From the NCBI GenBank assembly GCA_965229005.1, contig CBDDIP010000001.1, forward strand, positions 992,001 through 1,056,000: 64,000 nt of DNA. The letters run 5' to 3'. The translations under genes and the position numbers were made by a program. Shown piece by piece: positions 8,185 through 16,784 of the stretch. The stretch is from CBDDIP01 sp965229005 (GTDB lineage: Bacteria > Actinomycetota > Acidimicrobiia > Acidimicrobiales > Ilumatobacteraceae). Within the stretch, counting starts at the first letter, position 1. Each line of letters starts with the position of its first letter. A model generated the notes under the pieces. It worked only from the letters and a program-made list of their open reading frames with translations, made no database searches and had not been told where the DNA came from.

Positions 8185-8818
8185 CGCGGCGGCGGGTGCC
8201 GCGTTCGCGGCGCGTCTCCGGTGACGCCGGGGTGCTGAGGATGCCGACGACGACGTCGACGAGGTCGCTGATGAAGAGGCGATCGTCGTTGCGATCGGGC
8301 AGGCGCGAACGGCGGGCCAGCTCGCGGCTGGTGTGCAGGATGGCGATGAACCGGCGGTGAAAGCGCACTGCGTCGGGGTCGAGCATCGGCTCGACGATCT
8401 TGCGCCAACGATCGAAGCTGGCCGTCTCTCCGAGGTCGGGGATCAGCGGCCGCGGCCGGTCGAGCAGGTCGGCGTAGATCTGCAGGAACGCCTCGCCGCC
8501 GTCGGCATCGGCCAGCTTCGACGCGATCGGGCGGACCAGCGCGGAAGCGAGGCGTCGGATGTCGACGTCGGCCTGCGCCTCGATCTCGTCGAGCATCACG
8601 TGACGAAGCGCCTCCACCGCCGGCAGGTGCTTGTCCATGATCGCCTGCAGGACGCCGTCGCGGTTCTCGAAGTGGTACTGCAGCGAGATCGAGTTCTTCG
8701 ACCCCGAGGCGCGGGTGATCTCGCGCAACGACACGGCGTCGATGCCGCGCTCGGCGAACAGCCGCTCGGCTGCAGACAGGATCCGCTCCCGCGTCGAGTT
8801 GCCGGCGGCTTCGCTCAT
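8177..8818 (-). CDS. TetR/AcrR family transcriptional regulator
   Basis: A 213-residue repressor. The N-terminal TetR helix-turn-helix is clear: STRERILSAAERLFAERG, then VSLREITRASG and SISLQYHFENRDGVLQAI (about residues 8-60), with a helical ligand-binding C-terminal part. It is divergent from the acyl-CoA dehydrogenase gene, and a near-perfect 35-bp palindrome lies directly between the two starts. This strongly suggests that it represses the dehydrogenase and itself, probably relieved by an acyl-CoA or a related ligand. The start is 4 nt from the palindrome and has no ribosome site. Confidence 0.93.
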   Translation of the reverse strand: MSEAAGNSTRERILSAAERLFAERGIDAVSLREITRASGSKNSISLQYHFENRDGVLQAIMDKHLPAVEALRHVMLDEIEAQADVDIRRLASALVRPIASKLADADGGEAFLQIYADLLDRPRPLIPDLGETASFDRWRKIVEPMLDPDAVRFHRRFIAILHTSRELARRSRLPDRNDDRLFISDLVDVVVGILSTPASPETRRERGTRRRVS

Positions 8819-8821
8819 CGT

Positions 8822-8856
8822 GATACAGTTGCCTTACTCACACAGGCAACTGTATC
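8822..8856. promoter_or_regulatory. Predicted TetR operator between tetR-type gene and acyl-CoA dehydrogenase gene
   Basis: Two perfectly complementary 13-nt arms, GATACAGTTGCCT (8822-8834) and AGGCAACTGTATC (8844-8856), are separated by the 9-nt spacer TACTCACAC. The right arm contains TGTATC, a plausible -10 box for the dehydrogenase promoter, so a bound repressor would block RNA polymerase. Position and symmetry are those of a TetR-family operator; binding is inferred. Confidence 0.85.
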
Positions 8857-8879
8857 GAACGAAAGCAGCAGGTGCTGAC

Positions 8880-10199
8880 ATGGCTGGTGGTGCCCTCAAG
8901 ACAGCGAGCATGGACGACTTCGACCTTCGGATGTCCGACAGCGTCCGTCCGCTCTACGAAGCGGTCAAGGCGTTCATCTACGACGAGGTCGATCCGATCA
9001 CCGAGGAGTTCCATCGCCTCGGCGAGAACCGGGCCGAGCGCTGGAGCTGGGCGCCAGGGCAGCTGGAGCTGCTCGAGACCGTCAAGGTGAAGGCCCGTGC
9101 GCAGGGGCTGTGGAACTTCTTCCTCCCCAACGCTGACACCGGCGAGGGCCTGAGCAACCTCGACTACGCGTACATCGCCGTCGAGCTCGGCAAGAACCGC
9201 CTGGCCTCTGAGGCACTGAACTGCTCGGCGCCGGACACCGGCAACATGGAGGTGCTCGAGCGCGTCGGCACCCCCGAGCAGAAGGAGCAGTGGCTGGAGC
9301 CGCTGCTGCGTGGCGAGATCCGCTCCGCCTACGCGATGACCGAGCCGGGCGTGATGAGCTCCGACGCCAAGCAGATCCAGACGGCCGCCGTCCTCGACGG
9401 CGACGAGTGGATCATCAACGGCGAGAAGTTCTACATCTCCGGCGCCGGCGATCCGCGCTGCAAGGTGATGATCACGATGGTGCGCACCAGCCCGCACGCC
9501 GACACCTACAAGCAGCAGTCGCAGATCCTCGTGCCGATCGACGCTCCCGGCGTGGAGATCGTCGGCCCGATGTACGTGTTCGGCGCCGACGACGCGCCGC
9601 ACGGCCACATGCATATCCGCTTCAACGACGTTCGCGTGCCGAAGAGCAACATCCTGTGGGGCGAGGGCCGCGGCTTCGAGATCTCCCAGGTTCGCCTCGG
9701 ACCGGGCCGCATCCACCACTGCATGCGCTCCGTCGGCTCCGCCGAGCGGGCCATCGAGCTGATGGTCGATCGCGGGCTCAGCCGTGAGGGCTTCGGCAAG
9801 AAGCTGATCAACCTCGGCAAGAACATGGAAGTCATCTCCCGTGCCCGCATCGAGGTCGAGGCGATGCGCCTCATGGTCCTGCGTGCCGCCAAGGCGATGG
9901 ACACGCTCGGCAACGCCGAAGCTCGCGTGTGGGTCAGCGCGGTCAAGGCGATGGTGCCGGAGAAGTGCTGCGACATCATCAACGAGGCCATTCAGATGCA
10001 CGGCGCTGCGGGCATCTCGCAGTGGTTCCCGTTGGCCGAGATGTGGCACAGCCAGCGCACCCTGCGCCTGGCCGACGGGCCCGACGAGGTCCACCACCAC
10101 GTGGTCGGTCGCGCCGAGGCCAAGAGCCGCGAGAGCGACCGCGCCTCGGGTGTCAGCAGCGAGCACATCTCCCGCGGCGCCACCTTCTCCGGGCCCTGA
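8880..10199 (+). CDS. Acyl-CoA dehydrogenase family protein (ACAD10/11-like)
   Basis: A 439-residue flavoenzyme. Seen: AYAMTEPGVMSSDAKQIQT (FAD/substrate loop), EWIINGEKFYISGAGDPRC, LGPGRIHHCMRSVGSAERA and a C-terminal MHGAAGISQWFPLAEMW with RTLRLADGPDEVH. The full N-terminal, beta and C-terminal ACAD domains are present. It catalyses alpha,beta-dehydrogenation of an acyl-CoA thioester, giving electrons to electron-transfer flavoprotein. The ATG at 8880 follows AGCAGGTG; upstream in-frame starts would overlap the TetR gene and operator. It is controlled by the adjacent TetR palindrome. A perfect hairpin follows at 10221-10263. Confidence 0.92.
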   Translation: MAGGALKTASMDDFDLRMSDSVRPLYEAVKAFIYDEVDPITEEFHRLGENRAERWSWAPGQLELLETVKVKARAQGLWNFFLPNADTGEGLSNLDYAYIAVELGKNRLASEALNCSAPDTGNMEVLERVGTPEQKEQWLEPLLRGEIRSAYAMTEPGVMSSDAKQIQTAAVLDGDEWIINGEKFYISGAGDPRCKVMITMVRTSPHADTYKQQSQILVPIDAPGVEIVGPMYVFGADDAPHGHMHIRFNDVRVPKSNILWGEGRGFEISQVRLGPGRIHHCMRSVGSAERAIELMVDRGLSREGFGKKLINLGKNMEVISRARIEVEAMRLMVLRAAKAMDTLGNAEARVWVSAVKAMVPEKCCDIINEAIQMHGAAGISQWFPLAEMWHSQRTLRLADGPDEVHHHVVGRAEAKSRESDRASGVSSEHISRGATFSGP

Positions 10200-10220
10200 A
10201 CACCGCGCTCGGAACCTCGT

Positions 10221-10263
10221 GTTTGATCGCTGGTCCACCACCACGGTGGACCAGCGATCAAAC
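10221..10263. terminator. Perfect hairpin, candidate bidirectional terminator (family B copy 1)
   Basis: Perfect 19-nt arms GTTTGATCGCTGGTCCACC (10221-10239) and GGTGGACCAGCGATCAAAC (10245-10263) with a 5-nt loop. It sits between the convergent acyl-CoA dehydrogenase and acyltransferase genes, where a bidirectional terminator is expected. There is no U-tract, which is common in high-GC actinobacteria. A diverged copy occurs at 26783-26824, also between convergent genes. Confidence 0.7.
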
Positions 10264-10295
10264 GCTTCAGCGCGCGGTGACGCGATCGCGCGACG

Positions 10296-12386
10296 TCAGC
10301 TGACGGGGATGGCCAGCAGATCCGGGGCGATCGTCGTGTAGATCAGGTTGGCGCCGGGCTTGTACACGTGCACGCCGTCCCATCGGTAGCCGAGGTCGGT
10401 GGCGATCGCCTCGTCATTGCACCACGCCGCAGGACCGGGGACGAACGTGGTGGTCGCCGCGTTGGCCTGGGCCAGTTGCTGGACCAGCGCGGTGAGGTGC
10501 TGGCTGCGTTCGTCGTTGCCGCGCTCGGGCAGCGGCGGCGTGCCGGCGCCCTTCGCGTCCACGGGCCGCATGCACGGCACCCCGAGCAACGCCACGCGTG
10601 CGCCGGTGGCGCTGATCGCATCGATCGCTGCTTGCAGCGCGCTGGTGAACAGACCGTCGAACTCGGCAGTGCCGAAGACGACGGTACGACCGTCGATCTG
10701 CAGGTCCAGGACCTCCCACGCGCCGACCGAGACGAGCGCGATCTGCGCGTCGTTGGCGGCAACCGAACCAGCCCACTTGGCGGCGACGTCGCCGCAGCCG
10801 TTGAAGCTGCGCGTGAAACCGGTCGAGCTGACACCCTTGCCAGAGGTGAAGACACCGCAGCCCTCGACGGAGCCGTCGCTGATGGTGAACGTTGCGTCGA
10901 TGCCCTTCGGCAGGTTGATCGCCAGCGAGTGCGCCGTGCTGTCGCCGACGATCGTCACCCGACGCGGCAGCGCCGCATTGACCGGCGGGCTGGTGGCGAT
11001 CGGTGCTGTCGCGTCCGTGCCAACGGCGTCGGTGATCACCGGCACGGCCTCCACTGCAGCAGTGGACGTCGTCGTCGCACCGGCATCGAAGACGACGTCG
11101 CCACCGCCGCGAGCGCGGTCGAAGCCCGGCGCCGACATCACGTGCACACCGAGCACGGCGACCACGGCGAGCGCGCCCGTGCATGTGAAGACGAGCCGGC
11201 GCTTGGCGTCGGTGTTGACCGTGGCACGGTCGAACGCCCGGCCGATCGCGCCCTGACGGGCCGGCGTCTCGATCAGGCGGAAGCTGAGCTCTGCCAGCCC
11301 GGCGGCGGCCATCGACGCAGCGAGGAACAGACCGACGTCGCCGTGCGTCGCTCCGGCGGCGACGAACACCGGCCAGTGCCACAGGTACAGGCCGTAGCTG
11401 CGTCTGCCGATCTCGACCAGCGGTCGTGCACCGAGAAAGCGACGCAGGTACGCCGCTCCGGGATGCACCGCCATTGCGATGGCGACCGTGCTGGCGATCG
11501 ACACCAGCGGCAGGGCCAGCGCGAACGTGGTCGTGCCGCGCAGGTGAACGACGAGGAACGTGATCATCAGCACGACCAGCGCTACCGCGCCGACGAGGTC
11601 GGGACCGCCGCTGCCGCTCTGGCGAACCCGGTGACGCCACGGTCGCCACACGAACGCCAGGGCACCGCCCAGCAGCAGCCCGCCGGACCGGGTGATGGTG
11701 GAGAGATAGACGAGGTTGGTGCGGTCGACCTGGTGGCCGAAGATGCTGATCGGGTTGTCGATGCCGGTGGCGACGATGACCGTCGACAGCAACCACACGG
11801 TGAGGAACGCAGCGCCGAGCCACACGGCGACCGTCTTCGCCGGTCGGCGAGCGCGGGTGATGGCCACGAACGCCAACGGCCACAGCAGGTACCACTGCTC
11901 CTCCACCGCCAACGACCACAGGTGGCGCAGGAACGGCGGCGACACCGAGCTGTAGTACGGAACGGTGTCGAAGACCTGCTTCCAGTTGGCGACGTAGAAG
12001 ATCGCCCCAGGGAAGTCGCCGCGCAGTTGATCGGCCTGTTCGGCGGTGCCGGCGATCCACGTCCACAGCGCGACCGCGACGAGCAGCACACCGAGCGCCG
12101 GCAGCAGGCGACGGGCACGGCGCTGCCAGAACTGGCGCAGCGAGACGCGGCCGGTCTTGGCCTGCTCCTCGATCAGGAGCGTGGTGATCAGGAAGCCGGA
12201 GACGACGAAGAACACCTCGACGCCCAGGAAGCCACCACTCATCCACCCGAACCCGGCGTGGTAGACGATGACCGCCAAGACGGCGATCGCTCGCAACCCG
12301 TCGAGCGGTGGCTGGGCGCCCATGCGTCCGGATCCGCGGGGCGCGCTGGGCGCGTGCGGTTGGCGTGTGGAAGGGCGGACGTTCAT
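10296..12386 (-). CDS. Membrane acyltransferase with C-terminal SGNH-hydrolase domain (OafA/YrhL type)
   Basis: A 696-residue protein. The N-terminal half is an acyltransferase-3 domain: PPLDGLRAIAVLAVIVYHAG, then a series of about ten membrane segments, with FFVVSGFLIT and WSLAVEEQWYLLWPL as family motifs. The C-terminal half is an SGNH/GDSL-type domain with ITIVGDSTAHSLA (block I serine) and a terminal WDGVHVYKPG (Asp-x-x-His). Such fusions transfer acetyl or other acyl groups to cell-surface polysaccharide or peptidoglycan, carrying the acyl group across the membrane. Start choice is uncertain: GTG/ATG options lie at 12452, 12386 and 12323; all precede the first membrane helix. Confidence 0.88.
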   Translation of the reverse strand: MNVRPSTRQPHAPSAPRGSGRMGAQPPLDGLRAIAVLAVIVYHAGFGWMSGGFLGVEVFFVVSGFLITTLLIEEQAKTGRVSLRQFWQRRARRLLPALGVLLVAVALWTWIAGTAEQADQLRGDFPGAIFYVANWKQVFDTVPYYSSVSPPFLRHLWSLAVEEQWYLLWPLAFVAITRARRPAKTVAVWLGAAFLTVWLLSTVIVATGIDNPISIFGHQVDRTNLVYLSTITRSGGLLLGGALAFVWRPWRHRVRQSGSGGPDLVGAVALVVLMITFLVVHLRGTTTFALALPLVSIASTVAIAMAVHPGAAYLRRFLGARPLVEIGRRSYGLYLWHWPVFVAAGATHGDVGLFLAASMAAAGLAELSFRLIETPARQGAIGRAFDRATVNTDAKRRLVFTCTGALAVVAVLGVHVMSAPGFDRARGGGDVVFDAGATTTSTAAVEAVPVITDAVGTDATAPIATSPPVNAALPRRVTIVGDSTAHSLAINLPKGIDATFTISDGSVEGCGVFTSGKGVSSTGFTRSFNGCGDVAAKWAGSVAANDAQIALVSVGAWEVLDLQIDGRTVVFGTAEFDGLFTSALQAAIDAISATGARVALLGVPCMRPVDAKGAGTPPLPERGNDERSQHLTALVQQLAQANAATTTFVPGPAAWCNDEAIATDLGYRWDGVHVYKPGANLIYTTIAPDLLAIPVS

Positions 12387-12468
12387 CGAGCAGGTCGGGC
12401 GCACAAGCAGGGGGCGCGCTCCGTCCCCGGAAGTCTGCCCGACGCGACCCACCCCAACCCGTCACCAT

Positions 12469-12514
12469 CCGTTTGTGCACGAACCGGGACCCACGCCCAA
12501 TTTGTGCACAAGCG
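12469..12514. repeat. Palindromic intergenic element, family C copy 1
   Basis: CCGTTTGTGCACG (12469-12481) and TTTGTGCACAAGCG (12501-12514) form inverted arms around a 19-nt spacer; TTGTGCACAA at 12502-12511 is itself a palindrome. The first 13 nt are identical to the start of the element at 26186-26232. It lies downstream of the ABC exporter gene and upstream of the acyltransferase gene (both minus strand), so it may serve as a terminator or operator. Confidence 0.65.
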
Positions 12515-12530
12515 CTGTGGGGGCGGGGGC

Positions 12531-15500
12531 CTACAGGGCGGATTGGCGGAAGGCGGACCAGAGCTCGGCGTAGCGGCCGTCCTGCGCGAGGAGCTCTTCG
12601 TGGCTGCCGTCTTCGATGATGCGGCCTTCGTCGATGACGAGGACGCGTTGCGCGGCGCGGGCGGTCTGCAGGCGGTGGGCGATGAGCAGGGTGGTGCGAC
12701 CGTGGGCGACGAGGCCCATGGCTCGCTGGACCTTCGCTTCGGTGGCGAGGTCGAGGTTGGCAGTGGCTTCGTCGAGCAGGAGGATCGACGGGTTGACGAG
12801 GTAGGCGCGGGCGAGGCCGAGCAGCTGTCGTTGGCCGGCCGACATCGAGCGGCCCTCTTCGGAGACGGGGGTGTGGTAGCCGAGCGGCATCGAGGCGATG
12901 AACTCGTGCGCGCCGACGGCACGCGCGGCACGTTCGACCTCGAGATCGGTGGCGTCACCGCGGCCGTAGGCGATGTTGGAGCGGATCGTGCCGGAGAACA
13001 GGAACGGCTCCTGGGGCACGTAGCCGAGCTGGTGGCGGTACTCGGCGAGGTCGATGTCGCGCAGCGGCATGCCGTCGACGAACACCTGCCCGGCGGTCGG
13101 GTCGTAGAAGCGGGCGACGAGCTTGACCAACGTCGACTTGCCGGCGCCGGTGGTGCCGACCAGCGCGACGATCTGCCCGGCGGGGATCTCCAGATCCAAG
13201 GCGTGCATGGCGATCAGCCCGGTGCTGCGATAGGCCAGCTCGACACCCTCGAACCGCAGCGCGCCGGCAAGCCGGCCGGGCACGATCGGGTGCTCGGCTT
13301 CCGGCGTCGTGGACGGGGTGCGCAGCAGACCGGTGAGCTGATCGACGGCGACGCCGGCTTGCAGCCACTGGTCGAAGACCTGGGAGAGCTGCTGGATCGG
13401 AGCGAAGAACTGATCGAGGTAGATCAGGAAGGCGATCAGCACGCCGGCCGAGATGTTCCCGTCGGCCAGCTGCTGCGCGCCGACCCACAGGACCACGGCT
13501 TTGGCCAGGGTGCTGACCAGCTGGATGAACGGGAAGTAGCGGGCGATCATCTCGATCGACTGCGTCCGCGCCGCGTTGTAGCGGTCGGCCAAGCCCTTGA
13601 AGCGAGCCTCGTTGGTCGCCTGCTGGGCGAACGCCTGACTGACCCGAACACCCGAGAGGCTCTCCTGCATCTCGGCGTAGAGCAGCGCCAACCGCTCACG
13701 GGCTGCGAGGTAGTTCCGACCCGACGCGTTGCGGAACCAGATCGTGAAGGCGATCAACGGTGGCAGCAACACCGCCACCGCGAGCGCGAGCGGAGGGCTC
13801 AACAGCACCAACGCCACCGCGACACCGGCGCACGACAGCACGCTGACCAGCGCGGTCAGCAGACCCTGCTGGACGAGCTGCGCGAACGCATCCACGTCCG
13901 ATGTCATCCGGGTCATGATCTTCCCGGCCATCTGCTGGTCGTAGTAGTCCAACGACAGCCGCTGCAGATGGGCGAACGTGCGGATCCGCAACCCGAACAG
14001 CATCCGCTCTGCCGTGCGCGACGTCTGGAACGTCATGAAGATCGCGTTGATCCAACTCAGCAGCTGCACCGCGAAGAACACCGCGCAGACGATCGTCAGC
14101 GTGCGCGCCGACTGCTCGACCACACCACCATCGATGCCACGGCGGATCAGGTACGGCACCGCCAAGCTCGTCAACGTGTCGATCACCACCAAACCGGCAC
14201 CCAACAACAACGGCCGCACGAACGGGCGCAGCACCTTGCGGAACGAGAACTCCGGATCGAGCCGCACGAGCTCGTCGACGTCCACGTCGGGCGGTGCCTC
14301 CAACGGCGGGAGCGCTTCGGCCGCAGCGACCAACGCCGGCGATTCGGTGGCCAGCTGGGCCAGCACCGATGATGCGCCCGAGAAGCCCTTCGGGCCGCCG
14401 CCACCGCCGAGCGTCAGCGATGCCGAGCGGCTGCTCATGCGCGGCGCGCCGTCACGTGACGCGTCCGCCGGCCACGCGTCGGCGTCGATCGTCTCGACCT
14501 CGGCGGGCAACGGTTCGTCCGGGTCCATCTCCGGACCGGCCAGCAGCTCGCGCAGCAACGTCGAGGTCGCCATCAGCTCGTCGAGCGGACCTTCGGCGGC
14601 GATCCGACCATGCTCGAGCAGGATGACCCGATCGGCCAGTCGCAACGTCGAGTGACGGTGGGCGATGAGCACCGTCGTGCGACCGCGCATCACCTCGTCG
14701 AAGGAGTGGTGGATCGCTTCCTCGGTGCGCGCGTCGATGGCCGAGGTGGCGTCGTCGAGCACGAGCACCTTCGGGTTGGCCAGCGCGGCACGAGCCAACG
14801 AGATCCGTTGGCGCTGCCCGCCCGACAGCGTGAAGCCGCGCTCGCCGACCACCGTCTCGTAGCCCAGCGGCAGATCGGTGATGAAAACGTGCGCGTGCGC
14901 GGCGCGGGCCGCGGCTTCGATGTCCGCATCACTCGCATCCGGGCGGCCGAAGGCGATGTTGTCGCGGATGCTCGTCGAGAACAGGAAGCTGTCCTCGAAC
15001 ACCACACCGACCGTGCGCCGCAACGAGCCGAGCGTGAGGTCGCGCACATCGATGTCGTCGACCGACACCGTGCCCGACGTCGTGTCGTAGAACCGCGCCA
15101 GCAGCAACGCCAACGTCGACTTGCCCGAGCCCGAGCCGCCGACGATCGCCACCCGCTCCCCCGGCTCGACCGTCAACGAGATGTCACTCAACACCGGCCG
15201 GTCAGCCGCATATCCGAACGAGACGTGATCCATCACCAGACGGCCGATCGGCTCGTTGAGCTCGATCGCGTCCGGCGCATCGGTGACCACCGACTCCATC
15301 GCCAGCAGCGCGGTCACCCGCTGTGCGCCGGCGCGGGCCTGCTGGCTGGTGGCCATCACTGCGGAGAGCAGGCGCACCGGGGTGATCAGCTGGACGACGT
15401 AGCTGGCGAAGGCGAGGAACACGCCGAGGGTGATGTGGCCGTGGATGCCCAGCCACCCACCGACGGCCAGCACGCCGAGCTGCCCGAACGCGGGGATGGT

Positions 15501-16268
15501 CTGCAGCGCCGAGCTGAACTTCGCCGTGATCCGTGCCGTGCGCAGACGCGAGCGGTACAGCAGGCTGGCCTCGCTGGTCAGCAGATCGAGCTCCTGCTGC
15601 TCCTGCCCGAACGCCTTCACGATGCGCACGCCCGTGACGGCTTCCTCGACCACGCCGGCCACTGCACCCTGGAAGCGCTGATCCATCCAGCTCGCCGGGA
15701 ACGAGCGCTCGCGGAAGCGCACCGACACCCACCAGAACAACGGGATGCTCGAGGTCAGCACCAGCGCCAGCAACGGCGAGAGGATGAACATCATCACGAT
15801 CGATCCGGCGAGGAGCGCGAGGCTGCCGACCGACATCGCCAGCTGCAACAGGAACAGCTGGATCAGCGTGATGTCTGCTGTCGCGCGAGACATCACATCG
15901 CCGGTGCGCAGCTGGTCGCGGCGGGCCGCATCGAGGTGCTGCATGTGGTGGTGCACCGCGATCTGCAGATCGCGCTGAACGTTGACCGCGACGCGACCAC
16001 CGATGCGCCGGCGGAGGTAGTTGAGGACGAAGCTGAGCACGCCGACGACGAGCAGGATCGTGATCCACACACCGCGCGAGCGGCGGTCGTGGAGGATCGT
16101 GTCGTCGAGGATCACCTTCTGCACGAACGGCACGCCGGCGAGGAACACCTGGCCCAGGATGGCCATGCCGATGGCCACGCCCATCTGCCGCCGGTACGGC
16201 GCGAACACCGGACCGAGCGAGCGCAGCCAACCGCGGGTCGGTCGGCGATCATCCGTCGTCGTGCTCAT
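12531..16268 (-). CDS. One-chain ABC exporter (TMD-NBD-TMD-NBD)
   Basis: A 1245-residue fusion of two half-transporters. Domain order: TMD1 (about 20-310), NBD1 (about 345-580) with Walker A GGSGSGKST (377-385), LSGGQ (481-485) and Walker B VLVLDD (501-506); a linker; TMD2 (about 675-960), NBD2 (about 1005-1245) with Walker A GTTGAGKST (1038-1046), MSAGQ (1142-1146) and Walker B ILLLDE (1162-1167). NBD1 has Asp in place of the catalytic Glu and NBD2 has a changed signature, so one ATP site is degenerate, as in heterodimeric exporters. It probably pumps out drugs or lipids across the cytoplasmic membrane. The start at 16268 overlaps the MarR stop (ATGA), which makes it a MarR-controlled operon. 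Confidence 0.92.
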   Translation of the reverse strand: MSTTTDDRRPTRGWLRSLGPVFAPYRRQMGVAIGMAILGQVFLAGVPFVQKVILDDTILHDRRSRGVWITILLVVGVLSFVLNYLRRRIGGRVAVNVQRDLQIAVHHHMQHLDAARRDQLRTGDVMSRATADITLIQLFLLQLAMSVGSLALLAGSIVMMFILSPLLALVLTSSIPLFWWVSVRFRERSFPASWMDQRFQGAVAGVVEEAVTGVRIVKAFGQEQQELDLLTSEASLLYRSRLRTARITAKFSSALQTIPAFGQLGVLAVGGWLGIHGHITLGVFLAFASYVVQLITPVRLLSAVMATSQQARAGAQRVTALLAMESVVTDAPDAIELNEPIGRLVMDHVSFGYAADRPVLSDISLTVEPGERVAIVGGSGSGKSTLALLLARFYDTTSGTVSVDDIDVRDLTLGSLRRTVGVVFEDSFLFSTSIRDNIAFGRPDASDADIEAAARAAHAHVFITDLPLGYETVVGERGFTLSGGQRQRISLARAALANPKVLVLDDATSAIDARTEEAIHHSFDEVMRGRTTVLIAHRHSTLRLADRVILLEHGRIAAEGPLDELMATSTLLRELLAGPEMDPDEPLPAEVETIDADAWPADASRDGAPRMSSRSASLTLGGGGGPKGFSGASSVLAQLATESPALVAAAEALPPLEAPPDVDVDELVRLDPEFSFRKVLRPFVRPLLLGAGLVVIDTLTSLAVPYLIRRGIDGGVVEQSARTLTIVCAVFFAVQLLSWINAIFMTFQTSRTAERMLFGLRIRTFAHLQRLSLDYYDQQMAGKIMTRMTSDVDAFAQLVQQGLLTALVSVLSCAGVAVALVLLSPPLALAVAVLLPPLIAFTIWFRNASGRNYLAARERLALLYAEMQESLSGVRVSQAFAQQATNEARFKGLADRYNAARTQSIEMIARYFPFIQLVSTLAKAVVLWVGAQQLADGNISAGVLIAFLIYLDQFFAPIQQLSQVFDQWLQAGVAVDQLTGLLRTPSTTPEAEHPIVPGRLAGALRFEGVELAYRSTGLIAMHALDLEIPAGQIVALVGTTGAGKSTLVKLVARFYDPTAGQVFVDGMPLRDIDLAEYRHQLGYVPQEPFLFSGTIRSNIAYGRGDATDLEVERAARAVGAHEFIASMPLGYHTPVSEEGRSMSAGQRQLLGLARAYLVNPSILLLDEATANLDLATEAKVQRAMGLVAHGRTTLLIAHRLQTARAAQRVLVIDEGRIIEDGSHEELLAQDGRYAELWSAFRQSAL

Positions 16269-16744
16269 CGCCGTGCCGCCGCGGTTCGTGCGGCCAGCCG
16301 ATCGGCACGGGCGAGGTCCAGTGCGTCGTTCCACCCATCGAGCGACTCGACCAGTTTCGTGGACGCGGCGCGGTCGTCCAATCGATCGGCCAGCTCGGTC
16401 AGCTGACGTCCGAGCTGCTCGGCCACGGCATCGTGCAGACGTCTGCCCGCGTCGGTGAGCGAGTGCTCCACGCGCCGGCGATCATCGGGATCGTCGCGGC
16501 GCTCCACGAGGCCACGCTTGACCAGCGCGTCGACGAGTGCCGTGACGCTCGGCGGGGTGACGGCCAACCACTCGGCGAGGACGCCGCCGAGCGCACTGCC
16601 GTCGTGCAGCCGGTCGAGCACGCGGAACTGGGCGACCGACAGCGAGTGGTCCGCAGCCGCGCGCTCGACGACTCGAGAGAGCCGGGCGACCGCCCGAACG
16701 GCTGCGCCCACTGACGTGGGAGCAGCAACCGGTGGACGAGTCAT
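16265..16744 (-). CDS. MarR family transcriptional regulator
   Basis: A 159-residue winged-helix regulator. The MarR core is seen in LSVAQFRVLDRLHDGSALG, LAEWLAVTPPSVTALVDAL, KRGLVERRDDPDDRRRVEHS (recognition helix and wing) and a C-terminal dimerisation helix. It sits directly upstream of, and overlaps by 4 nt, the ABC exporter gene, so it likely represses the exporter until a toxic ligand binds. The ATG at 16744 is chosen because a TACGGT -10-like box ends 7 nt before it (16757-16752), implying a leaderless mRNA; GTG 16753 is the alternative. A 20-bp perfect palindrome lies just upstream. Confidence 0.9.
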   Translation of the reverse strand: MTRPPVAAPTSVGAAVRAVARLSRVVERAAADHSLSVAQFRVLDRLHDGSALGGVLAEWLAVTPPSVTALVDALVKRGLVERRDDPDDRRRVEHSLTDAGRRLHDAVAEQLGRQLTELADRLDDRAASTKLVESLDGWNDALDLARADRLAARTAAARR

Positions 16745-16764
16745 CGAGGCCACCGTATCGCCAA

Positions 16765-16784
16765 CACTTCATGATCATGAAGTG
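16765..16784. promoter_or_regulatory. Predicted MarR operator, 20-bp perfect palindrome
   Basis: CACTTCATGATCATGAAGTG at 16765-16784 is perfectly symmetric. It lies 7 nt upstream of the proposed -10 box of the marR-type gene, that is, in the -15 to -35 region where a dimeric MarR repressor would block transcription. It also overlaps the last codons and TGA stop (16775-16777) of the AfsR-like gene. The ATGATCAT core resembles known MarR-family sites; the assignment is by position and symmetry. Confidence 0.8.

Noticed and set aside
6423..8360. Plus-strand open frame of 645 codons across ygiD, repeat and SDR gene
   Set aside because: It runs through the family A palindromes and out of frame with the SDR; composition is Arg/His-rich shadow sequence.
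10368..14372. Very long plus-strand open frame (1334 codons) opposite the acyltransferase and ABC exporter genes
   Set aside because: It is antisense to two genes with clear domains and its translation is low-complexity, rich in Arg, Gln, His and Asp, as expected from a high-GC shadow frame.
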